64,000 nt of DNA from Comamonas avium (GCF_014836675.1 NZ_JACSQK010000009.1:62001-126000); one strand, 5' to 3'. Shown: positions 44,063 to 52,651, counted from the first letter of the stretch. Numbers and translations: made by a program. Notes: a model not told the origin generated them from the letters alone.

Positions 44063-44728
44063 TTAAATTAGTCCACCAAGAGAAGCGTCGACCACAACCC
44101 CGCACCACACGTCACCAGGCATGAGCTTCAAATACTTCTCGTCTTTGGGCCAATCCGGGTTAATAGCCTCTAGGTATGGCGCTCCTTCAATCTGGATGTA
44201 GCGCTTAAAGGTAGTTTCGTCGGTAGAGCTGCGGCGGACAACAACAAAGTTGCTAGGCATGGGGTCAATATCAGGATTGACATGAAGAATCATGCCCTCA
44301 GTAAAACTCGGAGACCCCCCTGGGTTCTCCATAGACCGGCCTCTAACTCTCAGCATGAATCCGCAAGGCCCAAGATTCTTGGTGGATGGTCTCCAGTCTG
44401 CCGCGTCAGTTGGCTGAAATATTGGGCACAACTCGGTCCATCGGCCTGCTTGTACCTCGGATAGCAATGGGTACATACCTTTCACATCGGGGCCAGGCAA
44501 TGTGTTTGCCTCTGTTTGCATTTGACCGACGCCTGTTGCCAGCCAATCGGGGTTGACGCGCAAATACGCAGCGGCCCTTGCATTGTTGGCGGCAGAAAAA
44601 GCCTTAGAGAGACCGTCCAATACTCGTTTAACGGCTTGGTAGCTGACTCCCATGCCTGCGGCGAGCTGGGAAACGGACGCTGAGCGAGCTTCCATCGCTG
44701 CCTTTAGGCGATCACTGTATTCAATCAT
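44063..44728 (-). CDS. cI: S24-family (LexA-like) phage repressor
   Basis: A 221-residue protein. The N-terminal helix-turn-helix is residues ~6-40 (SVSQLAAGMGVSYQAVKRVL). The C-terminal S24 peptidase has the self-cleavage site Ala94-Gly95 (VQAGRW), catalytic Ser132 (RGRSMEN) and Lys175 (TTFKRY). All three are intact, so the prophage should be inducible by the RecA/SOS response. The start at 44728 is preferred; six more codons reach 44746. It is divergent from a Cro-like gene, with operators between them. Confidence 0.92.
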   Translation of the reverse strand: MIEYSDRLKAAMEARSASVSQLAAGMGVSYQAVKRVLDGLSKAFSAANNARAAAYLRVNPDWLATGVGQMQTEANTLPGPDVKGMYPLLSEVQAGRWTELCPIFQPTDAADWRPSTKNLGPCGFMLRVRGRSMENPGGSPSFTEGMILHVNPDIDPMPSNFVVVRRSSTDETTFKRYIQIEGAPYLEAINPDWPKDEKYLKLMPGDVWCGVVVDASLGGLI

Positions 44729-44734
44729 GGTTGA
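44721..44734. promoter_or_regulatory. possible degenerate operator over the repressor start
   Basis: TCAATCATGGTTGA matches the operator consensus at 11 of 14 positions and covers the repressor start codon, consistent with autoregulation. Another weaker match (10 of 14) is TGAATAGTGATTGC at 44753-44766. Confidence 0.4.
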
Positions 44735-44775
44735 AATATGCTTCAAAGGGATTGAATAGTGATTGCTTTGGCATC

Positions 44776-44789
44776 TGAATCATGATTCA
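44776..44789. promoter_or_regulatory. repressor operator OR1
   Basis: Perfect palindrome TGAATCATGATTCA, identical to OL1 2.5 kb away, located nine bases before the cro-like start codon. Confidence 0.8.
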
Positions 44790-44797
44790 ATCCGGGT

Positions 44798-44995
44798 ATG
44801 AATAAAGATGAAGCTATTGAACAACTGGGTGGCTCCATTCCGGCTGCCGCAAAAGCAATCGGCGTGAGTTATCAGGCTGTGAATCAGTGGCCTGAAATTC
44901 TCCCACCCCGTATCGTTGATCGTGTGCAGGCTGCTTTATGGCGCATGCAACAACCCCATGCTCAGGACACAACCCAAGAGGTGGTCCATGGGTGA
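44798..44995 (+). CDS. cro: Cro-like / YdaS-type DNA-binding protein
   Basis: A 65-residue protein whose first 50 residues are a Cro-type helix-turn-helix: EAIEQLGGSIPAAAKAIGVS then YQAVNQWPEILPPRIVDRV. It is divergent from the repressor and behind operator OR1, the standard position of cro. It should repress lysogenic transcription and favour lytic growth. It overlaps the next gene by 8 bp. Confidence 0.85.
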   Translation: MNKDEAIEQLGGSIPAAAKAIGVSYQAVNQWPEILPPRIVDRVQAALWRMQQPHAQDTTQEVVHG

Positions 44996-45452
44996 GCAGC
45001 AAACCTTCACATTGCCAGCAGGCACAGTATGCAAGCGCAACAGCATCCCCTTCACGCTGCAACACGCAACCCAGATTGATTGCCACCCTGGTGTTTGGCC
45101 TTTGATCAAGGGCGAGCCACCAGAGCTTGAGGGTGAAGCATTTGCCCAAACGCCACCACCTTTTAAGCCAAGTGCTGGTGCAGTTGTTGAGGCGCTAAAG
45201 GCCGCGCGACTGGCGCTGTTATCACACGACAACTGTCTGATTACAGACAGGCCGGACTTGCCTCTGTCACGAGAGACGTGCTGGACAACAGACTTCTCTC
45301 GGCAGCTTGAGCTGATTGATGTGGCTATCGCCCGTACTGCTTCTCTATGTGCAAATGAAAGTACGTGCCTGCGGACGACGTCGAAATCAAGCCCTGCCAT
45401 ATGTGAGCAGGGACCCCGTAGTAATCGTAGCCCAGAGCAGGATCGCTTGTGA
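44988..45452 (+). CDS. hypothetical phage protein
   Basis: A 154-residue protein starting MGEQQTFTLPAGTVCKRNSI, overlapping the end of cro, so translation is coupled. The middle helix (AGAVVEALKAARLALLSHDN) is plausible; the last ~35 residues are Ser/Arg/Cys-rich and overlap the opposite-strand KTSC gene, so the C terminus may not be functional. No family recognised. Confidence 0.55.
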   Translation: MGEQQTFTLPAGTVCKRNSIPFTLQHATQIDCHPGVWPLIKGEPPELEGEAFAQTPPPFKPSAGAVVEALKAARLALLSHDNCLITDRPDLPLSRETCWTTDFSRQLELIDVAIARTASLCANESTCLRTTSKSSPAICEQGPRSNRSPEQDRL

Positions 45453-45531
45453 ACCAGATCGTAAGCGTTCGCGACTCTGCACTGTATCCAGCCCGTCTGA
45501 TGGCTGATGAATTCAAGTTCCGAATTTCCAT
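45325..45531 (-). CDS. KTSC-domain protein
   Basis: The ATG at 45531 gives 68 residues matching the KTSC domain: SSAIRRAGYSAESRTLTIWF, then YDYYGVPAHIWQGLISTSSA and GTYFHLHIEKQY. The Ser in the KTSC triad region is STSSAG. These small proteins are widespread in phages; one proposed link is RNA or lysyl-tRNA metabolism, but no role is settled. The gene is antisense to the end of the rightward gene before it. Confidence 0.75.
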   Translation of the reverse strand: MEIRNLNSSAIRRAGYSAESRTLTIWFTSDPALGYDYYGVPAHIWQGLISTSSAGTYFHLHIEKQYGR

Positions 45532-45619
45532 GTCTGCCTCCCTTGGAGCTATTGATGGTTGTGTCAGCAGCTCCATCGTAGCCCAGGGTGTGGTGGGCAC
45601 CATTTAAGGGATAGGTGCC

Positions 45620-46048
45620 ATGCAAACACCTCACACCAATTTCTCTCCTGCAGAAGCTGCCGCTTTCAAGAAGGTGGTTGCTGCTATTGCAGGCTTGGAA
45701 CCGGATCAGGTTCTGAAGATCTTCGAGCACGTTCAAAGCCAACTGTCGGACGAGGGCGACGACATGCCCATGTTTGCCCGTGGCATTGCTGGGCCGCTTG
45801 GAAAGCTGGACTTCCCGCTCAAGACCAAGGTGGACGAACAAACCCATACCTTGTTCCTGCAGCAGTGCAACATGCGCCGCACTGATACCAGCAGTGTGCT
45901 GCGCGATGCCGTCTACGCCATGACGTATGGGAAGACGCATACCCAGATGGTGATTGAAAAAGCGAGCCATGACGATCAGTGTGCCCAAGCGATGACTAGG
46001 CTCATAGGGCCTATGTGGGGCCCCGAATCGAAAGGGGGTGGCCGATGA
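45620..46048 (+). CDS. hypothetical phage early protein
   Basis: A 142-residue protein with helical N-terminal half (PAEAAAFKKVVAAIAGLEPD) and conserved-looking segment TSSVLRDAVYAMTYGKTHTQ. The ribosome site is AGGGATAGG. It overlaps the start of the helix-turn-helix replication gene by 4 bp. Function unknown. Confidence 0.65.
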   Translation: MQTPHTNFSPAEAAAFKKVVAAIAGLEPDQVLKIFEHVQSQLSDEGDDMPMFARGIAGPLGKLDFPLKTKVDEQTHTLFLQQCNMRRTDTSSVLRDAVYAMTYGKTHTQMVIEKASHDDQCAQAMTRLIGPMWGPESKGGGR

Positions 46049-46407
46049 GCACGATCATCATGTCCGCATGCTGGGACTTGCAAGGCATGACGCCTGCGCA
46101 AAAGGCGGTGCTTGTGTCGCTGGCAGACCAGGCCAATGACTCGGGCGTGTGCTGGCCGGGTATCAAGACTATTGAGCGGCGCACTTGCTTGTCTGAGCGC
46201 GCTGTTCAGGAGGCTTTGCGCTGGCTGCAAACCACAGGCGCTGTTTATCGTGATTACCAGCCCAACAAGACCACGGTTTACACAGTAACGCCTCAAAATT
46301 TTGACCCTGCCAAGGCACCATCAAAGCGAGAAAGAAACAGGGGTGCAGATGGCGCACCCCCCGCAGATAGCGCACCCCCCCGCAAATGGCGCACCGGGTG
46401 CAGGTAG
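46045..46407 (+). CDS. phage replication protein, N-terminal part (frame broken at a C7 run)
   Basis: The ATG at 46045 gives MSTIIMSACWDLQGMTPAQK, followed by a winged helix-turn-helix (ERRTCLSERAVQEALRWLQT), the origin-binding half typical of lambda-O-like replication proteins in Burkholderiales phages. A Pro/Ala-rich linker (GADGAPPADSAPP) follows and then the frame ends in RKWRTGCR. The linker clearly continues in the next frame as ANGAPGAGSAPPPAGGAP, so a single extra C in the seven-C run at 46375-46381 splits one gene into two. Confidence 0.8.
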   Translation: MSTIIMSACWDLQGMTPAQKAVLVSLADQANDSGVCWPGIKTIERRTCLSERAVQEALRWLQTTGAVYRDYQPNKTTVYTVTPQNFDPAKAPSKRERNRGADGAPPADSAPPRKWRTGCR

Positions 46408-46954
46408 CGCACCACCCCCCGCAGGAGGCGCACCTCTAGACCCGCAGGAGGCGCACCCCACCCCCGCAGCAGGCGCACCCAAATCTAAAGGGAACCGTAA
46501 AGGAACCATCAAAGAACCTTTTCCGCCTGCTTCGCAGCCGGGGCAGCAAGGCGTTGATTCTGAGAAGCAAGCGAAAGAGGAGGCGTTCAAAGAGTTGTGC
46601 CGCGAGACGTGGAATGCGTACAGCGCCGCCTATGCGCTGCGCTACAAAACCGAGCCTGTGCGCAACGCTAAGGTGAACACGGCAATTGCGCAGTTTGTGA
46701 AGCGGATTGGCAAAGAGGCACCGGACGTGGCGAAGTGGTTTGTGGCCAGCGCTGAAGAGGCGTTCATCCTCAAGCGCTTCCATGACGTTGGGGACTTGCT
46801 GGCTTCGTGCGAGGCGTACCGCACTCAATGGGCCGTGGGTGCTACGGCCCAAACCCAGTCTGGCAACTTGAACAAGCAAGAGGCACTTGAGCGGCGAAAC
46901 CGCCGTGTCGGTGAGGCTTGGGCGTCGCAGGGAGGTGAGCATGCAGCAGCATGA
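46301..46954 (+). CDS. phage replication protein, C-terminal part (other frame)
   Basis: The meaningful part starts at about 46382, right after the C7 run; the ~27 residues before that are the wrong frame of the N-terminal gene. It has a GAP-repeat linker (to ~residue 60) and then a helical domain (ELCRETWNAYSAAYALRYKT, NTAIAQFVKRIGKEAPDVAK) found in these replication proteins. It could be made by frameshifting, by transcriptional slippage on the C run, or not at all. The gene after it overlaps its 3' end. Confidence 0.75.
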   Translation: MTLPRHHQSEKETGVQMAHPPQIAHPPANGAPGAGSAPPPAGGAPLDPQEAHPTPAAGAPKSKGNRKGTIKEPFPPASQPGQQGVDSEKQAKEEAFKELCRETWNAYSAAYALRYKTEPVRNAKVNTAIAQFVKRIGKEAPDVAKWFVASAEEAFILKRFHDVGDLLASCEAYRTQWAVGATAQTQSGNLNKQEALERRNRRVGEAWASQGGEHAAA

Positions 46955-47600
46955 ACGTGGCGCATTTGCCGATCTACTCACCGATGTGATGGCCTATTAC
47001 GGCAAGGACGTGTCCGAGTTCTTGCTCGGCGTGTGGTGGAGCGCTTGCGAATCGTTCGACATGTCTCAGGTGTCCAAGGCGATTCAAAAGCACGCTTGCG
47101 ATCCTGAACGCGGTCAGTTCGCCCCCAAGGTGGCTGATGTGGTCCGGGCGCTGCAGGGCACCAGCACCGACCGTGCTGCATTGGCGTGGGGCAAGGTGCT
47201 GGAAGCCATGGGTGCTGTGGGTGCTTACACAGACGTCGTTTTTGATGACCCGGCGATACACGCCGTGATCGAAGACCTTGGCGGCTGGCCAAAGGTTTGT
47301 CGCACTGAAGTGGCCGAACTTTCCTACGTTCAGCACCGTTTCCAAGTGGCACACAAAGCCTATACCGAGCGCGGCCAGTTCGACTACCAACGCCGATTGG
47401 CTGGCGACAGATCACCGGACCACGAATACAGCAGCCGCGGCATTCCTCTGCCTCGCCCCGCCTTGGTGGGCAACCGTGAATCAGCCATCGCGGTACTGAA
47501 GAACGGCGCGGTGGCAGGCAAGACGCTGATCACATCGCTACCAAAGCAGGCCATGCAGTTGCTGGCTAACACCACCACAGCAAAGGAGCAGCGCGCATGA
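46941..47600 (+). CDS. phage replication-associated protein (DUF6475-like)
   Basis: The ATG at 46941 gives 219 residues starting MQQHERGAFADLLTDVMAYY. The first ~100 residues (DVSEFLLGVWWSACESFDMS, DPERGQFAPKVADVVRALQG) match small proteins that follow replication initiators in Burkholderiales phages, probably helicase loaders like lambda P. The second half contains VIEDLGGWPKVCRTEVAELS. It overlaps both neighbouring genes by a few bases. Confidence 0.7.
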   Translation: MQQHERGAFADLLTDVMAYYGKDVSEFLLGVWWSACESFDMSQVSKAIQKHACDPERGQFAPKVADVVRALQGTSTDRAALAWGKVLEAMGAVGAYTDVVFDDPAIHAVIEDLGGWPKVCRTEVAELSYVQHRFQVAHKAYTERGQFDYQRRLAGDRSPDHEYSSRGIPLPRPALVGNRESAIAVLKNGAVAGKTLITSLPKQAMQLLANTTTAKEQRA

Positions 47601-48292
47601 ATGTACTGATGAATACTGCTGCGGCTCTGACCATGAGCAGCTTGGAAATCTCAGACTTGGTGGAGTCGCGTCACGACAACGTGAAAGTCACGATTGAGCG
47701 TCTGGCAGCGCGAGGCGTAATCCAACTCCCTGCATTGCAGGAAGTTCGCAATCACATAGGGCAGATTGTGAGCGTCTACCCACTTGAGAAGCGAGATAGC
47801 TATGTCGTCGTGGCGCAGCTGTCGCCGGAGTTCACTGCGCGTTTGGTTGACCGCTGGCAGGAGCTGGAGGCCAAGCAGGGTCCTGTACTGCCACAAACCA
47901 TGGCGCAGGCGCTGCGCATGGCAGCAGAGCAGGCAGAGCACATCGAGGTGCAGGAGGCACAACTGCGCGAGGCTGCGCCAAAAGTCGAATACGTTGATCG
48001 CTACGTGGCTGCCAATGGTGCGAAGGGTTTCCGGCAGGTGGCCAAGTTGCTGAACGCGAACGAACCCGACTTCCGCCTGTTTCTGCAGGAAAAAAAGATC
48101 ATGTACCGCTTGGGCAATGAGTGGACTGCGTATCAGAACCACATTGATGCAGGCCGCTTTGTGGTCAAGACCGGAGTGGCAACGCGTAACGAGCATGCAT
48201 TCAGCACAACCAAGTTCACGCCCAAGGGTGTTGAGTGGATTGCTGGTGAGTGGGCCAAGCACCAGGTGGCGCAGAAGGTGGTGGCTGCATGA
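47597..48292 (+). CDS. Rha/KilA-C-type antirepressor-like protein
   Basis: A 231-residue protein. Residues ~10-90 fit the Rha regulatory family (MSSLEISDLVESRHDNVKVT, then YVVVAQLSPEFTARLVDRWQ). Residues ~115-225 are a KilA-C (ANT) domain (ANGAKGFRQVAKLLNANEPD, GNEWTAYQNHIDAGRF, TKFTPKGVEWIAG). Proteins of this kind act as phage antirepressors or regulators. Its ATG overlaps the preceding stop codon. Confidence 0.88.
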   Translation: MNVLMNTAAALTMSSLEISDLVESRHDNVKVTIERLAARGVIQLPALQEVRNHIGQIVSVYPLEKRDSYVVVAQLSPEFTARLVDRWQELEAKQGPVLPQTMAQALRMAAEQAEHIEVQEAQLREAAPKVEYVDRYVAANGAKGFRQVAKLLNANEPDFRLFLQEKKIMYRLGNEWTAYQNHIDAGRFVVKTGVATRNEHAFSTTKFTPKGVEWIAGEWAKHQVAQKVVAA

Positions 48293-48639
48293 ATGTGTTG
48301 AATATCACGCTGCCATGGCCGCCCAAAGAACTGAGCCCCAATGCGCGTCTGCACTGGAGCAAGCTGGCCAAGGCCAAGAAGTCATACCGCCACGTGTGTG
48401 CAGTACAGGCCAAAGTGCAGGGTGTACAACGCATTCAGGCAGACAAGCTGCACTTGTCGCTGACGTTTTACCCACCAACGCGCCGAGCTTTCGACCTGGA
48501 CAACGCGCTGGCCCGCATGAAGTCCGGTTTGGATGGCCTGGCAGACGTGCTGGGTGTTGATGACCGCCACTGGAGTCTGAGTATTGCTCGCGCTGATGAA
48601 ATTGGCGGCATGGTGAAGGTAGAGGTGCGCCGTGTCTGA
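48289..48639 (+). CDS. rusA: RusA-family Holliday-junction resolvase
   Basis: The ATG at 48289 gives 116 residues starting MNVLNITLPWPPKELSPNAR. The RusA signature is present: acidic pair in FDLDNALARMKSGLDGLADV, DDRHW. The enzyme cleaves Holliday junctions in phage recombination. It overlaps the KilA-C gene upstream and the next gene downstream. Confidence 0.92.
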   Translation: MNVLNITLPWPPKELSPNARLHWSKLAKAKKSYRHVCAVQAKVQGVQRIQADKLHLSLTFYPPTRRAFDLDNALARMKSGLDGLADVLGVDDRHWSLSIARADEIGGMVKVEVRRV

Positions 48640-48871
48640 GTCGCGCATTCCTCAAGGTGGCCTGCGCAAGCCACGCTCCAAATACCCAATCAGCAGTGCC
48701 ACATCCATGCGCCAGCACATCGACCGCATAAAAGACGGGCGCTACCGCGTGTGGAACTCGAAAGAAAACCGCTGCTGCAGGCCTGTGCAAGTTGGCGTGG
48801 CGCTAATTTGCGTGGTGGATGACTTTGGCGTGCTGCAGGTGGTGGAGCAGGAGGGCTATCCATGGCATTGA
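48632..48871 (+). CDS. hypothetical phage protein
   Basis: A 79-residue basic protein (MSESRIPQGGLRKPRSKYPI, then MRQHIDRIKDGRYRVWN). It overlaps rusA by 8 bp and the next gene by 10 bp, so it is certainly translated in this cluster if real. No family recognised. Confidence 0.65.
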   Translation: MSESRIPQGGLRKPRSKYPISSATSMRQHIDRIKDGRYRVWNSKENRCCRPVQVGVALICVVDDFGVLQVVEQEGYPWH

Positions 48872-49539
48872 CCACCAAGCCCCCCAAGGCGCGCAAGTGC
48901 AAGGCGTGCCCCTGTGTTTTCGTTCCATCACGTCCCATGCAATCGGTGTGTTCGCACAAGTGCGCAAGCGCGCAATCTAAACCAACCAATAAACCGCTGA
49001 AATCAAACAAGCGCGATGACATACAAGCGCCCGATGCTCACATTATTGATGGGGATGAGCGCTTTGTTGTCCAGGATGATGACCGCCATGCTGCCCGCGC
49101 TTCGCGCCAACTCGTCAGTGCACAAGAGACACGCGAGCTTGTGGCGTTGGTGGGTGTGGCTGCCTTGGTCAGCACGGACGCGCCCAGCTGCACAGCCATC
49201 GTGAAGGAATGCGCCATCCGCCATGAAGGCTACCGCCGCCTTGTTGCCAGCATGCGCTGCTGCTGGTGTGGACGCGAAGGCCGCAGCAACCACGCCCATG
49301 AAAACGAAGGCAAGGGCATGGGCTTGAAGCTCGATGACCGCCGTGCCATGCCCTTGTGCGTAGATGACATGGGCCAGCACGGCTGTCATTACGCTTTTGA
49401 TCAGTACAGCCTGATTGATGGTGGTCGTGATGCCCACGTTGAGCTGGGCCGTGCCATGGCTGCAGCAACACGCCAATTCATTCGTGACGCGGGGCAGTGG
49501 CCAAAGGATTTACCGCTGTGGAAGGACGTGCCAGATTAA
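48862..49539 (+). CDS. NinG/DUF968-like recombination protein
   Basis: A 225-residue protein. The N terminus has the NinG zinc motif (KARKCKACPCVFVPSRPMQS, then VCSHKCA). The C-terminal half has an HNH-like pattern CCWCGREGRSNHAHENEGKG followed by RRAMPLC and GCHYAFDQYS, as in DUF968 recombinases. Both families work in phage recombination, where NinG-type proteins act alongside RusA-type resolvases, as here. The combination in one chain is less common. Confidence 0.78.
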   Translation: MALTTKPPKARKCKACPCVFVPSRPMQSVCSHKCASAQSKPTNKPLKSNKRDDIQAPDAHIIDGDERFVVQDDDRHAARASRQLVSAQETRELVALVGVAALVSTDAPSCTAIVKECAIRHEGYRRLVASMRCCWCGREGRSNHAHENEGKGMGLKLDDRRAMPLCVDDMGQHGCHYAFDQYSLIDGGRDAHVELGRAMAAATRQFIRDAGQWPKDLPLWKDVPD

Positions 49540-49600
49540 ACGGACACAAGAGAACGAGCACACGGTGATGAAGCAATACCAAGACTATTAAACGCAACGA

Positions 49601-50128
49601 ATGACACAAACAAAACCAGCCTTGACCTCGCAAACCGAGGGTGCTCCCGGTGAGCAAGTGCCATCCACCCAGCGGGTGTTTGAAGCTGTGCGCGAATTGC
49701 GTGCAATGGAGCAGATCGCTACACGGGAAACTGTGGCAGAGCTGACGGGGCTAAAAATGGGCATTGTGGATGACCGTCTGAGATCCCTTGTCGATGACGG
49801 GAAGCTCAAGCGACTGCTGCGCGGTATTTACGAGCTGGTGGAGCAGTTCCCACCGCCGCGAGCAATCAGCAAGACGGTGCTTGGCAACGGGGCTGTGGTG
49901 TACGACATTGGGGACGATGTGATCACGTTGAGCCCGCAAGAGGCTCGCGTACTGGCTGAACTGAGCTTGGGCGCTGCAGGCACGGCAGTGTTGATTCACA
50001 GCACGAATCAACACCTATTTCTTGCTACGGAGCTGGCTGCGAAGGTAGAGAAGTTGGAGCGGGAGCTAAAAGCACAGAAGCACCATGGCAAGGGGGACGC
50101 AAGGCAAATGGACATTTTGCTCACATGA
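49601..50128 (+). CDS. helix-turn-helix regulator, possible late-gene activator
   Basis: A 175-residue protein. Residues ~20-75 are a winged-helix-like DNA-binding domain (TQRVFEAVRELRAMEQIATR, then LRSLVDDGKLKRLLRGIYEL). The C terminus is a coiled coil (LAAKVEKLERELKAQK). Its position, at the end of the early region before the terminase genes, is where phages encode their late regulator; that role is inferred. It overlaps a 30-residue frame by 4 bp. Confidence 0.7.
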   Translation: MTQTKPALTSQTEGAPGEQVPSTQRVFEAVRELRAMEQIATRETVAELTGLKMGIVDDRLRSLVDDGKLKRLLRGIYELVEQFPPPRAISKTVLGNGAVVYDIGDDVITLSPQEARVLAELSLGAAGTAVLIHSTNQHLFLATELAAKVEKLERELKAQKHHGKGDARQMDILLT

Positions 50129-50217
50129 GGGCTGACATGCTGCCTGTGGTGCTGGTGCACAGGCACTGCGGGTTGACAGCTAACGGCCCATTGCAAGCAT
50201 TGAACAACATGGACTGA
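50125..50217 (+). CDS. possible 30-residue peptide
   Basis: A short frame beginning MRADMLPVVLVHRHCGLTAN that overlaps the previous stop as ATGA. The overlap suggests coupled translation, but nothing is recognisable. Confidence 0.3.
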   Translation: MRADMLPVVLVHRHCGLTANGPLQALNNMD

Positions 50218-50226
50218 GCGACGGCT

Positions 50227-50460
50227 ATGCAGCAGACGCTACCGACCAAAGGGGCGGTTCGATCCGCAGCAGGAGCCCCACACCTGCGGGATGCATGTGG
50301 ATGTGGCTCGAAGACCGCAGCGCTGAACAAGGAACGTGCTGCGCATCCGGCATCCACACCACTGCCGCACCTGCTGCATGTTGCAGCGGACGGTAGCGGC
50401 CAATCAGATTGGCATGGCGATGACATGGAGGCATGCCCATGGCTGGCGGAAAAACGCTAG
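50227..50460 (+). CDS. possible small protein before the chemoreceptor
   Basis: A 77-residue frame (MQQTLPTKGAVRSAAGAPHL) with low-complexity Ala/His-rich composition and no clear ribosome site. It could be coding, but it is not convincing. Confidence 0.3.
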   Translation: MQQTLPTKGAVRSAAGAPHLRDACGCGSKTAALNKERAAHPASTPLPHLLHVAADGSGQSDWHGDDMEACPWLAEKR

Positions 50461-50540
50461 TAGCCTCGCAGGCTTGCAGCACCGTTGATGCAGGCCCGCC
50501 ACATGCCGTCCGCCAATGCGGATGAACTAGATTGCTTTTT

Positions 50541-50563
50541 TTGACTGTCAGAATCGAATGCGA
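50541..50563 (+). promoter_or_regulatory. candidate promoter of the chemoreceptor gene
   Basis: TTGACT (50541-50546) precedes GATACT by 15 bp (TACTAC by 17 bp), an approximate sigma-70 promoter about 50 bp before the start codon. An inverted repeat TCCGCCAATGCGGA (50509-50522) and a T run (50536-50542) lie just upstream. Confidence 0.4.
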
Positions 50564-50605
50564 TACTACGCAAGTTTTTAGTTAGGAATACCGATAGGAT
50601 TTTGC

Positions 50606-52423
50606 ATGCAGCTCACGCTCCGGACACGTCTCATTGCACTCAGTATCGCAATCGTCACCGTGGCCATGCTGGCTTTGGCGGCGGCCAATTTTCTGACCAT
50701 GCAGCGCCATGTCCAGTCGACAGTGGACGCCCAGAGTCGCCAACTGGTTGCCGCCCAGGCGCGCGTACTGGGCGACTGGGTAGAGTCAAAACGCTTGCTG
50801 ACCCACACGCTGACGCTGGCTATCGACCAGGCAGACTCGCGCGGCGTGGTCCAGGCGCTGCGCGACGGGGGCGGATTTTCCGACGCCTACGTGGGCTTTC
50901 CGGACAAGCGAACGATCTTCCTGAACCCCATGCCGGACACCTACGACGTGACTTCGCGCCCCTGGTATAAGCAGGCCGTGCAGGAGGGCAAACCGATCGT
51001 GACCGCACCCTATCTGTTCACTTCGCCGCCCGAAGTGGGGGTGACCTTCGCCGAACCCGTCGGCCCCAAGGGCAATCCCACCGCCGTGGTGGGCACCGAC
51101 GTGCTGCTGACCACCGTGGTGCGCACCGTGGCCTCTATCCGCCCGACGCCGGACAGCTTTGCGTTTCTGGCCAACCAGGCCGGAGCCATCGTGACCCACC
51201 CCGACACCGCTCTGACGCTCAAGCCCGTGTCCACGCTTTCGCCCAGTCTCCAGCCGGAAGCCATGCAAGCACTGGAGCAGGCCACGAGCGGCATGCCCAC
51301 GCAGATCAACGGCACCTACTATCTGCTTTACAGCCATGCCGTGCCAGGCACCGACTGGCAGCTCGTGACCGCCGTGCACCGGGGCCAGGCGCTGGCATCC
51401 CTTGGCACCCTCCTGCAGGTGTCGGCCGTCACGGTGATCGTCTCGCTGGCCGTTGCCATCCTGCTGCTCGGCGCGGTCATCGCGCGCTCGCTCCGCCGTT
51501 TGGCCGTGGTGCGCGATGCGCTGGAAGACATCGCCTCGGGCGAGGGCGACCTGACGCGCCGCCTCTCCACGCATGGCAACGACGAACTCACACAGATCGC
51601 ACGCGCCTTCAACCACTTCGTGGACAAGATCGCGGCCGTGCTGGTCCGTATCCGGGAGTCGTCCGAGTCCGTGCGCGTGGCCACCACAGAAATCGCCAGC
51701 GGCAACCAGGACCTGTCGGCCCGCACCGAGCAGCAGGCGAGCTCGCTGGAAGAGACCGCGGCGGCGATGGAACAGCTCACCGCCACCGTGCAACAGAACG
51801 CCGAGAACGCGCGCCAGGCCAGTCAGCTGGCCAGCGGTGCCTCCGACGTCGCCACACACGGCGGCAGCGTCGTGGGCCAGGTGGTGCAGACCATGGGCGG
51901 CATCGAGTCCTCGTCGCGCAAGATCGCCGACATCATTGGCGTGATCGACGGCATCGCCTTCCAGACCAACATCCTGGCCCTGAACGCAGCCGTGGAAGCC
52001 GCCCGCGCAGGTGAGCAAGGGCGTGGTTTTGCCGTGGTTGCTGCCGAAGTACGTACTCTGGCACAGCGCAGCGCCTCGGCCGCCAAGGAAATCAAGGCCC
52101 TGATCGATGCATCGGTGGAACAGGTCAGCGTCGGCAGCCAACTGGTGCACGACGCCGGCGTCACCATGAACAAAGTGGTGGAAAGCGTGCGCCAGGTGAC
52201 GACCATCGTGGCCGAGATCAGCAACGCCAGCCAGGAACAGAGCACGGGCATTTCCGAGATCGGCGGCGCCGTGAGCCAAATGGACCAGGCCACGCAGCAG
52301 AACGCCGCGCTGGTGGAGGAAGCGAGCGCCGCAGCGCAGTCGCTGCAGCAGCAAGCCGCGCAATTGGCGGATGCGGTGGCTGGGTTTAAGCTGGATGCAC
52401 CCGCTGCTATTCAGAATCGGTGA
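50606..52423 (+). CDS. methyl-accepting chemotaxis protein with dCache domain, carried in prophage
   Basis: A complete 605-residue chemoreceptor: membrane helix 1 (residues ~8-30), a periplasmic dCache domain (~35-265), helix 2 (~268-292), a HAMP domain (~293-345) and an MCP signalling domain (~350-590) with tip [20 protein letters not shown]. The dCache part contains the set used to bind amino-acid ligands (Tyr95, Arg118, Trp120, Tyr121, Asp165). No NWETF-type pentapeptide tail. It is strikingly rich in G/C at third codon positions compared with the phage genes on either side, and a hairpin with a T run follows it. It therefore looks like a recently acquired cargo gene (moron). Confidence 0.93.
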   Translation: MQLTLRTRLIALSIAIVTVAMLALAAANFLTMQRHVQSTVDAQSRQLVAAQARVLGDWVESKRLLTHTLTLAIDQADSRGVVQALRDGGGFSDAYVGFPDKRTIFLNPMPDTYDVTSRPWYKQAVQEGKPIVTAPYLFTSPPEVGVTFAEPVGPKGNPTAVVGTDVLLTTVVRTVASIRPTPDSFAFLANQAGAIVTHPDTALTLKPVSTLSPSLQPEAMQALEQATSGMPTQINGTYYLLYSHAVPGTDWQLVTAVHRGQALASLGTLLQVSAVTVIVSLAVAILLLGAVIARSLRRLAVVRDALEDIASGEGDLTRRLSTHGNDELTQIARAFNHFVDKIAAVLVRIRESSESVRVATTEIASGNQDLSARTEQQASSLEETAAAMEQLTATVQQNAENARQASQLASGASDVATHGGSVVGQVVQTMGGIESSSRKIADIIGVIDGIAFQTNILALNAAVEAARAGEQGRGFAVVAAEVRTLAQRSASAAKEIKALIDASVEQVSVGSQLVHDAGVTMNKVVESVRQVTTIVAEISNASQEQSTGISEIGGAVSQMDQATQQNAALVEEASAAAQSLQQQAAQLADAVAGFKLDAPAAIQNR

Positions 52424-52651
52424 CGCTAGCCTGCACCTGCAAGGTCCGCTGTGGGTTGATTTTCAGCCGACTCGAACAAGCGCTGATGGGCACCTCAGGT
52501 CGGTCGCGCAGCCCCATCAAGTCTGCCGACTGACCGCTGAAGCCAGTAGCGGTCATGCGAAGGTGCACTGCAGCTGTCAGTTTCTAGCCGTTACCAGTCA
52601 TAGCATGCTCGACTACAAAGCAAGAATGAATGGTCGTGCTCAGTTAACTAG
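52424..52651. other. gap between chemoreceptor and terminase genes
   Basis: No gene seen. It ends in a terminator hairpin and a repeated GCATAGGG element described separately. Confidence 0.4.

Noticed and set aside
50786-52363. Long minus-strand frame of 525 codons opposite the chemoreceptor
   Set aside because: It is a shadow caused by the GC-rich codon use of the MCP gene; its translation has no recognisable domain.
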